This document shows, piece by piece, positions 1 through 12,510 of a stretch of DNA of 64,000 nucleotides. The notes below the pieces were generated by a model that made no database searches, was not told the origin of the DNA, and saw nothing but the letters and a program-made list of their open reading frames with translations. Each line of letters begins with the position of its first letter. Positions within the stretch are counted from its first letter, which is position 1. A program made the position numbers and the translations under genes. The stretch covers positions 3,110,001-3,174,000 of the forward strand of contig OY783195.1 in NCBI GenBank assembly GCA_963678675.1. Reading direction: 5' to 3'. Source of the stretch: Xiphydria camelus (lineage: Eukaryota; Arthropoda; Insecta; Hymenoptera; Xiphydriidae).

Positions 1-2104
1 CCGACGAAGTATTTTTGTCGCGGGAGAAAAAGCGATCGCTTTAACGGTATTTCCGTGGCGTTCCTTCGAACGTGTCACATCTGCTCGTATGGAGAAAAGA
101 GAACGGCAAAAAGTCTCCCGTGAATTACTCGTATCGCAACGTTTTCGAAGCACGCGCGGATGTGATACATCGGAGATCAAGATTCTACATCTAATTGAAC
201 GAATTCGATATGTCATAACAATTGATGTGATAAATTCTCGAAGGATTTTCCTTTTTTTTTGTCGTTGCAGCGAAACATTTACGAGGTGGCTTTTGTGGAG
301 GACGAAGAAGACGTGATTTAAAAGCGTCTCTCTTTTTATTCAGCTCAAGACGGTCCAGCTTACGCACTGCCGAAGCTCGGCTAAAAATGACCTCTGCGCG
401 TGCAGCTATGCATCGGTATATCGGTCTGGGTGACACTGAACAAAAAATTGACCGTTGGTAAAAACCGGGTGCGACGCCGAGTAGGATTAAAATGTGTCAT
501 CCCTTATTGTAGATGAGTTTTTCTCGAGCAAACTACTTCCCGAGCGATGATTTCATCGTCGACACGTGCAGCATTTTGTCTTTTTTTACTTGAGTCATTC
601 GTCATTCACATATTTCATTTTTACGGATACATCGAAGGATCCACTGTGAATAAATCGATTTTCCACCCCCCTGAGAGAAGTCGATCGCTTCGCCCCGCAT
701 TTTTCTAGACCTTCGTACGCGACGACTCCGCTAAAAAGCCACCGCAGGTTCCGCTCCCGTTGCAGCGGAGCGCAGCGTCGTCGCTTTACGACCGCGAGAA
801 ATCGCCCCGTGTTCCGTTTCAGTTCCGCGTTTTACCCAATCTTCCCCCCGCGGGGCGCTCTTTTGTGCGCCGTGCATGCTCTCCCGTGAGTCATCGTCAA
901 ATTATGCACCGTCCGACGGTATATCGATCGATGCCCGATCCACAAATCTGCTCCGGCCGAGGCGAACGCGTTCGCTTTTGCGAGAGTGGCGGCAGCGCAA
1001 TGTCGTTCGGCCGAGGGCCGACGAGGCGATAACCGGAGCCCGCACAGCTGAGCTCGCCGAGAGCCGGCCGTCTCGGTTCCTTCGCTCGCCAATGTCACGG
1101 GAGAGGGTACCGGCGAATAAATATAAAACAATTATGCTCGGTCGTCGGCGAAAAAACTGGTATATACCAAGCGCGATCGTTCCTCTCCTCCGGAGTGCCA
1201 CCTGTAGTGCTGGCGGACTCGGCGCGCCGCGGTTTTTCAATCTCGACGAAGAGGAGCGCGCTATACCTAGTCCTCCTCGTCCGAGGAATTTCGGGCGAAT
1301 CGGTCTGTCATTGGAAAACGTTGACTCCCTCCAAAATAGCGGCTTCAACCCTGCTTGACAAAATTGGAGAAGAAAATGTTGAGAAAAAAAAATTGATATC
1401 TCATCATCGTGACGTCTTAAACTGTCGAGATGCATCAGAAGTGTCCTCGTCGAATTTTTTCAAGTCCGTGTAAGGCTTCAAGTTTTTTTTTTCACACGCT
1501 ACTCGTCCCTCGCTCAAACGACTCCGGTCGCCTTCGTCCGACAGACTAAACAGCATCTCCGTCCCGACGAATTACAGTACCAAGTGTCGACGGCGACGGA
1601 TTTTATCTGGTCGTCGAGCGAGCGAGGGGAATTTACACATTTCACAATGTTAGCTACCAACGTTGGGTATGCACATATACGTGTACACAGAGTGCAGGGA
1701 AATAGCGAAGTAGGACGGACGGATGTAGAGCGACGACCGGACCAGCGAATAATTTGGTGTGGGACCTGCGCTAGACACGATCATCGCGGTTAAGCGATTA
1801 TAACTGCAGCGTTACGCGAGATAACTGGGCATTCAACGAACCTTGGCGGCGCAAAGTTTAAGCGTTTCTGCCGCGAGCAAAGCGGGTTGCGACTACGCAT
1901 TCTATTCGCCGATAGGTGGTTTCCGTCGACGTCGAGTCGAGAAATCATCATTGCGGTCGCCTCGCGTCAAGTGGACCGTGCACTGGTCCATTGGCCGTCG
2001 TTGTGCTCGATCAGTTCGGAGCGCCTTTTGATGTAGAGATTGTGCGACGATAAAGACATCCCGCCAATAAGAATGCGCCTTTACATTCTCGTCGCGAACG
2101 TACT

Positions 2105-2361
2105 GAGCGAGAAGGTCTAGTTAAATACGAACCTGTGTGTGTGTGATAGAAAAATGTATTTAAGATAAATAGGAATTTATTCACACCAAACACAAAAGTA
2201 TTTGAATTAGATAAATGTTTTGCACATTTTTTTTAATGAAGTACGAACCTAATGGAACAGAAATTTAATTAAAATAGACTGTTGTTCGATATGAATAAAT
2301 TCCTACTCGTCGCGAATAAATTTTCCTATTGGGTTCGTATTCAACTAGATCTTTTCCCTGG
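2105..2361. repeat. MITE family D, copy 1
   Basis: The termini are inverted: the left side reads about GAAGGTCTAGTTAAATACGA and the right side carries TCGTATTCAACTAGATCTTT. The interior is AT-rich, with an inverted AATAGGAATTTATTC / GAATAAATTCCTA pair. Diverged copies lie at 49506-49760 and 53047-53263. There is no coding capacity. The recurrence of the whole unit at three places in the window supports the call; the exact ends are approximate. Confidence 0.75.
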
Positions 2362-4916
2362 GTTTCGAAGCGCATCGCGTGATCGCATAAGAGATCGCAG
2401 ACAATAATCGCCGATAAGGAACTCGACCGTTCCGGGTGCACCGGGTCATCGTTCGCGAATGCGCATCCGTTATGCGGCGCGTGCATAAAAATCCGGATGC
2501 TAATGATTTTCGTCACATGTCCGCAGGGTGCGCGTCATTGCAACTCAGTGCAATTGCAACGGCGAAATGCCTGCGTCTCTGATTATTATTTCTTCGCGCG
2601 ATGATCCTTTTTCTCTCGTCTCGTATCCGCGCAGCGGGGCGAAGCACGGGTGTTGATGTTGCGGTACGTCTAAAAACGTCAAAGTTTATTGATAATTTCG
2701 TCACGACTCGTCGACGTCCAAACCGACGGGACTGACAAGCGCGCAGCCAGAGATCGCGCGTATACCCGATTTCCGAAGCCATGTGGCCGGTACCGAGACC
2801 CGATGCGGTCGTATTTAACTTGGCTTACGGTATTTTGTGTTCGCCACAGCCTCGATGAAACACTTATCGCATACGTGGTTCCCGCGCGCGTGAACTTTTG
2901 CTCGCGCATACGTACACGCGCGTGTCCGCGGCGGGCGTGTGAAGTAATCTGATGACGAAATTAATCATCGCGCGCTGAATTCGCTGAATTATCGCGCGCA
3001 AATTTGCCTCGCCGAGAATCGCGCGCCGCGAGCATTATTATCAATCGGGATATTCCGTTACGTGTCCGCCGGCGCGCGCCCCGCGTATTTATGAATATAT
3101 ATTACGGAAATAAAAGGAAGCGACCGCGTTAGAATTATGTAGATCAGGCGCGCGTGTGTTCCTGACAAATGCGTAGCCGTATACGATTAATTGTCCTTCG
3201 ATTAGCTCGGAAATCGAAATACGGGAAGGACGGGGCGAATGATAATTGTTATTAAAGAATTCTGCGTACGCGTAGAGATGTACCGCGTACTTAAATGGCC
3301 ATTCGGGCAGTTCACAATGGAGTTGGCTCCACCATTTAAATATGAATGCTACGCGTGACATACCAGCGACGAGCACGAGAACCTGCGCGACATACGTATT
3401 TACGTAGCGACTTGAATGCGACTGTATAGGAGGCGGGAACTTAAAATTGAACGAAAGTAAAGAACGATAAAAGAATTTGGTTAAATCGAAATGTCCGCAA
3501 TTATTCGTTATTTTCAAGCGAAACGTGTTTTGACTCGGAAGATATTTTTCTTCCGTCGAATCGTCTTCCTGTTTCTTGAATTATTATCCTTATCCCTCCT
3601 CATCCCTTAATTTTTCTCTCAGGTCTACGAATATTTGTTCAGAAATGTATTCAATAAAGTACAAATCTCGCCGAATTTATTTCGTCATTTTTTTTAAACG
3701 TACAACTAGGAAAGGTGTATTTAAAAAAAAAGGGGGTGGCTCTCGATAAAACCGCCTTTATCTTTAATGCGGGCGACACGCACTTTAATACGTACGCGAG
3801 GCAAACGCCCTTTTACTTCATCGAGTCGCGTCCTCCTTCATCGAGACGTCCTGATCTTTCCAAACAATGCGCGGCTCCCATTATTCCCTCGGGATGCGCC
3901 AGCCAAGCTGCAGGGGCGAGAGTGAGTAACAACTGCAACGCGCAAGCTGACTGCGGTACAATAGGGGACGAAATAGCTGTCCTACTCGGTGTGCCCGCAG
4001 TCGCGGAGCCCTCCTGCCGTTTATCAGGACCTTACCGCGAGGGATTGCCTTTTTGTCCCGTACTGTACCCACCCAATTAAGGCTCACGCAGTAACCATAT
4101 GTCACTCCGCGTTCAGTATACCGACGGTGAGTCAAGGTGAAGCCTTACCGCGTCGAGGATACGATCCTTCGTCGGGAGGAGCACCTTGTATAGAGTTTCT
4201 TCTTGTTTTTGCCATCGCCTGTCGGCACCACACGTATTTAGGCGAAAGGGCGGTTGCGTGTTTCCATCGGAGTAGTGGTCCAGTTTCCCGGTTCGGCTCG
4301 CTGCATGAAGTTCGGTCGCTTTCACGTTGACAATCTGTCTTTTCATTACTACAGCGAGCCCCGTACCAAGTAATACGAGAACGTTCTGGTAGAGTGCTCG
4401 AAGCCAATGTAACTTCTACCACTCTATCAAGGTCGCATATTGGTGCACGCCGAACGTGTTATCGACTCGTAATGGCATCGCGCGACGCAGAAACCAATAA
4501 TAGCGTCACGGAAATTTATGGAATTTCCTCCGTTCGGAAATATATCTCAGAGGTACGCATATATGGCTCGTCGTTAGACGGTGACGTCGGGTGAAATTTA
4601 TATGCACGTAAAGAAAGTGTAATTACGTCGACACTTCAGCCGGATGCACGTGTCCCGCGACACTTTCTCCGGTAAATCTACCGAGAGCAATGTCAAAGGC
4701 AACAGGTGTGAAGTGGACGCTGAAATCCGACTCCGATCTGGCTCCAGGCCAGGAAGCTGACGATGCGTCGCCGACGGAAGACTGCATCTCTCCCGCGGGA
4801 TAATCCTCGGCCTCTTCTGCGGAGATCCGCTCCGTCCGAGTCGTTACGGAGAAAAACCAACGCTGGTCCAGGCAGCTTCCACAGTTCTAGGTCGGCGAGT
4901 CGAGTGGCCTTCGGGG

Positions 4917-5050
4917 GTGAGTCACTGCACTCTCGACACTTTTCTCGCTCCGTGCATTCTTCCGTTCGTCTGTCGGTTGGTCGATCGTTTCTCGGCATTG
5001 CTCTCGCAAATGTCCTTCGCGTGCAAGCTGATCTCTCGGTATACGACACG
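4917..5050. repeat. Direct duplication, left copy
   Basis: This stretch and 5435-5565 share the block GTCACTGCACTCTCGACACT, followed by TTTTCT, GTGCATTCTTCC, GGCATTGCTCTC and TCCTTCGCGTGC in the same order and spacing, with substitutions between them. The copies are about 518 bases apart in the same orientation. No gene or transposon ends are evident. Confidence 0.7.
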
Positions 5051-5434
5051 TGCGTGCGTATCTACCGACGCTGCTGGGCTTCTTAGAAACCTGAGAAAAA
5101 TGAGTGGCAGGTGTTCGCGATATCTATGCATACTCGTCGCTGGACGAATTCGTGTCTATCCGATCCAAATAACTGAGTCGCTTATTATATTAATAAGAGT
5201 TGAAATAAATATTTGTATCAGATTCGAATTTGATCATTGAGAAGCGTTTCTTATTAAATTGTTTGGTACACATCGTAATCTCTTCCTGCGGTGTAATAAA
5301 GAGGAATTTTAGTTTTATTTCGATGATGATTCTTAATCGTGAAAACTGCACGTGCATCCAAGCGCAGCCAACCAGTCGCAAGACTCGTTTGTTTCGACGC
5401 AGCCACGCGACGCTTTTCTCGAAATTTATTTCAG

Positions 5435-5565
5435 GAGTGTCACTGCACTCTCGACACTTTTCTTGGCCGCGGTGCATTCTTCCATCCGCACGTCGCATAG
5501 TGCCGCGGTCGTTCGGCGCGCGGCATTGCTCTCTCGAATATCCTTCGCGTGCGAGTGGAAGTTCC
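5435..5565. repeat. Direct duplication, right copy
   Basis: This is the partner of the repeat at 4917-5050, with the same ordered sequence blocks and moderate divergence. It looks like an old local segmental duplication in non-coding DNA. Confidence 0.7.
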
Positions 5566-5963
5566 CTCCCATATGGAACGCGCGCGCGATTATCTGGTGC
5601 CCGAGAAAGAGGGGAAATATGTCAGGCAAAGTCATTCTTGGGAAAACGGAAATCCTGTAACGCATAATCGAACCAGGTAATTCACGCAGTGATGAAACGT
5701 ACAGTGGAGTACAAGTGGGAGGAGAAAGACTTGCTGCAGTATCGTGTGCAGTTAGTGGTGGCGTTGCGGTACTTAAGTGGGACGAGTGAATATTGCCGAG
5801 TCAAGGGATTTTGAAAGGAGCGTATTTTTAGGGTGAAAACGAGTAATGAGTCGAATGTGTTACGAGGTTGTCTCGGTCTGGCGCAACTACAGCGTGTTGC
5901 GAGAAAGTTGTGCGATTTAGGCATCTACGTGTATCGCGCGTGAACCTTTAAAATACGTCTATC

Positions 5964-6176
5964 ATGTGAAGCTAAACTTACTCCATAGGAAAGAAACTTG
6001 AATCGCTATTAATCTCATTATCTATGGAGCTTTTAGCGCATGTTTGTATAATACTTTTTTGAAGATTATATTTTTATCTGCAACAAAGTCTTATATTGGT
6101 GTAGGCCATAAGTTCATTGATAATGAGATAATAGTGATTGAAGTTTCTTTTCTAATGAAGTTTAACCTTATGTGTG
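5964..6176. repeat. Foldback MITE family E, copy 1
   Basis: The left arm GAAGCTAAACTTACTCC continues into GAAAGAAACTTGAATCGC and AATCTCATTATCTATG. The right arm carries the complements (GATAATGAGATAATAGTGATTG, AAGTTTCTTT, AAGTTTAACCTTATG). The internal ACTTTTTTGAAGATTATATT segment is shared with the copies at 47867-48088, 48168-48303, 57813-58032 and 60041-60256. It is non-coding. Confidence 0.75.
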
Positions 6177-6399
6177 GCAGATATTAATAGTTGCATGATT
6201 GAAGGGACAAGCAGATAAGTACGCTTTTGGTCCGCCATTCATTTTTATTTTGCAGAGCTGTTGTAAAGGTATTATGCCCTTTCGATCGTACAACAATTAA
6301 TACATGAACGTATGCCAAGGTTCATTTTGTATACTACACAATTCGACCAACTATAATTTATAACGATCACTACTGCACAGATAAGTTCGATCGATTATT

Positions 6400-6657
6400 A
6401 ATTGTAGCATGGAAGTAAAATCCACGCTAAGTGCCATAATATGAAAAATTGAGTTAAGTGCTAAAAAGTGGACTATGTGACAACCCCAATACGCTGTAAA
6501 AAATGGGCTATGTCTAGATCCTTCAAAATCTAGTTCAAGTAATTGCCACAAGAATCTTGCTTGCTGCAAAGCTTGCTTGCTTGCTTGCTTTCAGAACTGC
6601 AATCTCAAAACTTGCTTTTTGGCACTTTAGCCCGGATTTTACTTCCACGCTACAATT
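6400..6657. repeat. Inverted repeat, probable degraded MITE
   Basis: The left end AATTGTAGCATGGAAGTAAA and the right end TTTACTTCCACGCTACAATT are complementary with one mismatch. Pairing continues inward through GCTAAGTGCCATAA and TTTTGGCACTTTAGC. The interior is non-coding and includes the TGCT microsatellite. No second copy was seen in the window. Confidence 0.6.
6571..6590. repeat. TGCT microsatellite
   Basis: A run of TTGC/TGCT tetranucleotides. Confidence 0.9.
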
Positions 6658-9620
6658 GGAAACATTTTCGATGATGTCGATTAATCGAGTACCGTGCTCC
6701 AACATCGGAAGTCAATGTACAACAACAACGTCGGACGATATAAATGCTGATAGTGTAAATATCCCCGGAGCCGCTGTCGCTCGACGTCTCAATTTCACTC
6801 GGTGTTTTGTCGAGGTGTTAAATATCGATAAAGCACTCCCTCCTCTTTATCGCACCTCAACGGCTTCGCTAATTGCCGTCTACAGTTACCAATTAACGCC
6901 CTCGAACGCGCACCCCGAGCCCTCTTATCGGGTTAAAACGAATTACAGCACTCTTATATACTGATACGAGTTCCTTAATATCAAAATGAAATTATATCGA
7001 CGCCCACGATGCGACGGTACTCGCCGAATTTGAAAGCTTTCAAACTCGAGATGCATAAAGCACGAGGCATCTCATATCACGGAAGTAACGCGACGCCTCT
7101 TTAGTGAGCACCTTAATGAGGCTGTGAGCACTTCGCGTGTAAGCCGCCGTGTGTGCGCGGTTCTAGCTGTATTGCGAGTACTCGCATCGTATTTCAAACT
7201 GGGAAGTCGCTGACCGGAATAACGTAAGACGGGAGAAAGGATTGCCGAGTTCTCCTTTCTCTCGACTTCGTCCGAGAACATTCTACCGAAGGATATTCAT
7301 TGATACATATCGCGGAAAGAAGATCGGGCACAAGTAGTAATAGAAATATCGTACCGGACATTCTATATGCACTGGTTGAAGTGCGGTTTTTTTCTGAGAC
7401 AGCTCGCGATATCCCATATATATAATCGCGGTGTATTTATTCCTTCTTATGGATGTACACATCCGCGAAGACGTCCTCGAGCGTTTTCTCCCGTCGTATC
7501 CGCGCACGTGTCGCGTGGAAGAGTCACGAGGCAAAAATGTCGCTCGACTCGATAAAGCGACGTATCGAGGATCGTTCGACGACATCGGCTCTCTTACGCG
7601 CATCCGTACACGCGCGCGCGCGATACATCCGATTTCCTGAACGTACCCCGGGTGGCCTTCGCGTCGCACGCCAACGCGTTATAATGAATATCAATGGGTA
7701 GATGGCGGGAAATACTAATCACGAAAACACACGTCCTTAAGTAGTCAAGTGGGCGTTCATTTGTCGAGCTGCAGTGACACCGGTGGGAACTTTTTCCGCG
7801 AGCCTCGTTTCTATTCGGGGACGTAACGAATTCTTCAGGATAAGATGCAATTTTGTGCATGGAAGAGACGAAGAAAATTCAGTTTAGTTTCTGGAGAATC
7901 GAATGTTAATTCGTGAGATAAAACTGGAGCATAGAACGTTACGGAGAGAAACATAACGCTGCAGACAAAGTCCTTATCGCGGTATCGGGTGCTGCACGCT
8001 GCTCGTGGTGGGGCAGTTTGGGAAGTGATAGTTCTTGTCACATCCTCTCGCGCGTTCCGCTTCTCTTTCGTTCTCGACCAGTTTCAATCGACGCGGTAGC
8101 GGCGACGGAACTCGTTTCCGCGTATAATCCCTTTCTTCTTTCTTCGGTACCCCGTGGAATTCGTGTGACACCCACGCGTGTCAGTGGTCCCCGAAGTGAA
8201 CGGTCGCGAGGAGCGCCTATACTCGCGTAGGCACACGCTGCTTCCATCCCTGCATCCTCTACACTTCCGGTCGACGAAATTGCTATTGGTATCGCGAGCG
8301 TGTAAACTTTTCAAATATACGTGCCGAGTGATCTTCCGGGTGCTGTTCCGATTGTGGAAAATCCTGGAGTAGCTGGTTGCACATTCTCTGCACACGTCCT
8401 CACCCTGACCTGACCCAATCTCGCTTGGATATTTCGCATTAGATGTCCGAAGCGCTTCCTCGATCGTTGTTATAAGTTCGTAACTTGCTTCGAACACTTT
8501 CGCAAGTAGCTTCGCGTTGCGATAGTTCGAGGGCGATATTCGCGTATCTGAAAATTGATGAAGATAATTGTAATTATTAAACGAGGGGGTTGGGGGTCTC
8601 CTGAGGTTCGACAATTACCCTGGATGTCGATTCGTCGCATGTTTATGTAGATTCCGATCGGTGTGTTTAAGATAAAATCGCCACGAATAGAGAAGTGGAC
8701 GCACCTCATCGAGGATGTATTTCCCGTTGGCCGCAGGATCGTTTCGGTAGAAAATTCAGTAGTCGCGCCCTGGAGGGACTCGCGAAATCTATTCAGAATC
8801 TGTTGTGCATACAACCCTCCAACCCAACCTAACCGGTGGCGTGGCGTGTTTGTTGCGGTGCTCCGGCGGTCGTTGCCTATTAAGTTCGCGACCTACTTCG
8901 AATCACTTCGGATATAGCCGTGATTCGTCCGCTTCTCTCGACGGGCGATGCTGCGAATTTAATGACGTATTTAAATTATCCCCCGGACGCTTCAACTTTT
9001 CGTTGCATCCAAAATTGCGCGGAACTTGCAACGAAGCGACGATGAGGGAGCCGAGCTCCGAGGAGTTATCGAGGAGGCGATGCACCGTCGATTCTCATCG
9101 CCATTCGCCGGACGACGGACGAGTTTCGAATTGGTCTTCGGCTTACCGCCCGCTAACGGTATACAATTCTCGAGCCATAACAGAAGATGCCTACGCGGAC
9201 ACGAGCCGTCGACGGGCTAATCTCCGGAGGCAATCTTATTGGCAGGAGTACTGGGCATGGTACAGCATGCTAATACGATTATCTTTATCCCTATCGCACG
9301 ATAAGCTCCCGACGAATATAAAACACCTTCGCCGTCGCGATGGATTGGGACATTTTTTTTTCTCTTCAGCTGTCATTTGGGTTTTTGGGCTTTCCGTTTT
9401 AAATTCGGCACAGGAAACGTTTGGGACCCAGGCTTTCTAGAAACTGTATAGAAAGAAATATAGTTTTGTAGTCTCAAAGGAAATGTAAAATATGAGCGAT
9501 TTTATACATGAGAAAATTATTTTTTCACCAAAAATCGTCGATGACTTGATGTTCCTTTTAGATTTTCTCAATAAATGTATGATTTTTGTCGTCAGCGAGA
9601 AAAAGTACACAACGTAGGAT

Positions 9621-9691
9621 GATCGAGCGATCGATTCCTGATAATTCGATTTTTCACGAAAATCGAAATCTCCGGAATCGATCGTTCGACC
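9621..9691. repeat. Short near-perfect hairpin
   Basis: The arm GATCGAGCGATCGATTCC runs on into TGATAATTCGATTTTT. The opposite arm carries AAAATCGAAATCTCCGGAAT and ATCGATCGTTCGACC. Arms of about 33 bases pair with few mismatches around a loop of only a few bases. There is no nearby gene. The function is unknown; it could be a minimal inverted repeat or a structured RNA precursor. Confidence 0.55.
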
Positions 9692-11041
9692 AGCCTATCT
9701 TATATATTTCCGCGGGTGCTAATTGCGAAAATCACGGTTATCAGGTCGATATCTCAAAGGACGTATAAGATACCAACGATACCTAGATGTTTCTTTGAGA
9801 TTTTTTGGATTATGAATCTGTTCTTGACGCGTACGCGATAATAAATGAATTGCATTGCAATCAAGTGAAGCACCTACATTTGTTTCAAATGATTCGATCG
9901 GTTGCTTGACGTAAATGAGGATTGAATGACTTCCGGGTTGTCGGCCAGTTCAGAGAACGACTTGTTATGCTGATTTTTCAGAAACTCTGCGAATTTCTGA
10001 TGAATCATCTGGCAGCTTAGCGTAATACAGCAGGTATGATAACGAGTGGGGAACATATTTTCCTTGTTGGAATAAATCTAACGACATTCCGGATCGTTAT
10101 TTCATTTTTATACACCTACACGCCCTGTCATCAAACGTAGCTCTTCGACGTCCGTGCGATTCACACCGTGCATCGTGATGATACGCGTTGCTCCGAGGAA
10201 AGTTCGAGAATGCGCCTTGCGTACACGTGTCATTTCCCTTTCGAATGGTCCGTGGGTTTCTTTTTTATCCCAACGCCAACGCACGCATGAAAACACGCTC
10301 GTCTAAGCGCGAGCGCTTTTATTTACGTCATTTCAGGCGACCCCGCCGCGCCACGTTTCTCGCAATCAGAGTTCATTTTCATTCTTTTAACCGCCTGAAT
10401 TGCGCCCCGAGTTTACGACGAGCACCGCGAGCACAGTTTTTCCTCCACTTTCTTTGATCTCCGTCGGCGGATAATAAGTCTGCGGTGCGCGTGTGCCGAG
10501 TTTTCTTTTTCCAGTCAACTCCGTTGCACAGATTCGCTTCTGCGAGCTTTTGACGAGCCCCGATCACCCACTCGCCACTTCCGGTCGCGTTCTCCCTTTA
10601 GTCACACTCCGATCCCAGACGATGAAGTAACGAAAGGTCGAGAAAAAACCCCCATCGTCGGCGCTCGATCCCCGCTCAATCGCTCGCCCAAAGTCGGAGG
10701 CGAACAATTGGGCGCGATTCGTGTAATCCGGTTTTTCGTCGGCCCGAAATTTCGACGCGAACTTTCGTCCGTCGACAATTGGACGCGGTGACGCTCGCAC
10801 GTGGACGTCGATCGAGCTCGTTACGTCGGCCGTAGGTAATCTCCGACGATCGTTGGCTCTAATTCCTCGCTCAAACTCCTAGCGAGAGTTTAGTCGGCGA
10901 GCAGAGCGTGGGTTCGCCCAGGATTATCGTCGTTTGTAATCAGCCGCAACGCGCGTGTGACCGCTCGCGCGTCTCTCGCTCCCCCGTTGCGTTACGAAGT
11001 CGCGGCGACGGCTGACCGATCGATTCCTCTTCCCCTTTCAG

Positions 11042-12478
11042 CGAAGTGAGCATATCATCCGCCCGCGCGTCGGTGATGGTCTACGATGACGTCAACAAGA
11101 AGTGGGTCCCGAGCGGCAGCTCTTCCGGGCTGTCCAAGGTCCAGCTCTACCATCACCAGGTGAACAACACCTTCCGCGTCGTAGGACGGAAGCTGCAGGA
11201 TCACGAGATCGTGATCAACTGCGCCATCCTCAAAGGGCTCAAGTACAATCAAGCCACGGTTACGTTTCATCAATGGCGGGACAACAAGCAAGTTTACGGG
11301 CTCAATTTTTCGAGCAAGGACGACGCGGACGCCTTTGCCAGAGCGATGCTCCAGGCTCTCGACGTGAGTCCAATTAACTCTTCCTCCACTCGCCGCGCTC
11401 TCGATTTCGACGTGCGACCCGACGGAGAGATTCCGCGAAGTCGGGCATCTGGTCCTGTTCCAGGATCGTTCAGGCTTCGTCGGAAGACTCGATGGAGTCT
11501 ACGTTCGGTATTTACGGCAGCTCGTTCTTTAAACGTGGCAATTAAGCGGATTTTTTACGTCGAAGGAGTGACGAATGACTCACTCTCTCTCGACTGAAAT
11601 GGAAAACGCTTTTCCTCAAAATACAGGCCGTCGTCATTGGTAACGACGGGTTGCTCAACTTAGGAACCGCTATAGCGTCAAGTAACCGACTTTAATTGAA
11701 TTGTCGAACCGCTTTTTTCCAATTACTGCGCGTTCATTTCGATGACTAACGACGACCGACTTACGATTTCACCGCTGTTTTCGGGTGGAACGAAATTTAA
11801 TTTCACACCTTTTTTTCGCGCCACTTCGTTACGGAAAATTTCGCTATAACATTAATCTCTTTTTCTACTTCCTCTGTTATCGCATATACGAGCCTTATCC
11901 GATTTCGGTGTTTGTTCATCTTAACTCAATCAACGCGTTCAAACGTACGATAAATCATAGTTTGCCGACGTCAGCTTTCAATCCGAATGGCGTACCAGAG
12001 CTTAACGCCTCTGTAGCCTACTTTTCCCCCTTTAGTCTGCTTTAACAAACTTTATTACATGTACTTAAATAACAGGCATGATCCGGTTTTTGCGTAGCGA
12101 CGACCCCAATGGCCTTTCAATTTTTGCCAACAATTTTATCGCGCCCCGACTTCACTGAAACTTCGTTTCAAAGCTCCGCCGCGAGTACTCGACTTGATTT
12201 ATTCGTATCGTTCTTATCTACGATCTAAGAAACACGTCGACCCAATTTTTCTTCACTCGCTGCACGTTAATTAATTGATACCTTATAGTTCGTATTATCC
12301 GGAGAGTGGGCGGACGACCTTGGCGCAAGGAGGTCCTTTTAATTGGATTTGTCACTTTAATTGGGTGCTAATTGCTCGCTCCGATGCGTAGGTACTGAGC
12401 AACGGAAGCAACATATCACGAAGCCTGGGTCCAGCAGTCGCTCCGGTGACCCAACAGCAACCTGTCTATCAGCAGCAA

Positions 12479-12510
<32 letters not shown>

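Larger units (their letters stand above)
1..11041. other. Gene-poor region upstream of ena
   Basis: I find no exon series or recognisable protein here. Open frames are short, overlap on both strands, and look like by-products of CpG-rich composition. The region holds a MITE at 2105-2361, a direct duplication (4917-5050 and 5435-5565), a foldback MITE at 5964-6176, an inverted repeat at 6400-6657, a TGCT microsatellite at 6571-6590 and a hairpin at 9621-9691. It probably includes untranslated or first-exon sequence of ena, because the first recognised ena exon begins with a splice acceptor. I could not locate that first exon. Confidence 0.6.

Noticed and set aside
876..1435. Overlapping 160- and 177-codon frames on opposite strands
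   Set aside because: Arg/Ser-rich peptides on both strands are typical of CpG-rich non-coding DNA; there are no domains or splice signals.
8805..9440. Plus-strand open frame of about 211 codons
   Set aside because: It has no recognisable motif, low-complexity content, no splice context and overlapping frames on the other strand. It is most likely chance in CpG-rich DNA.
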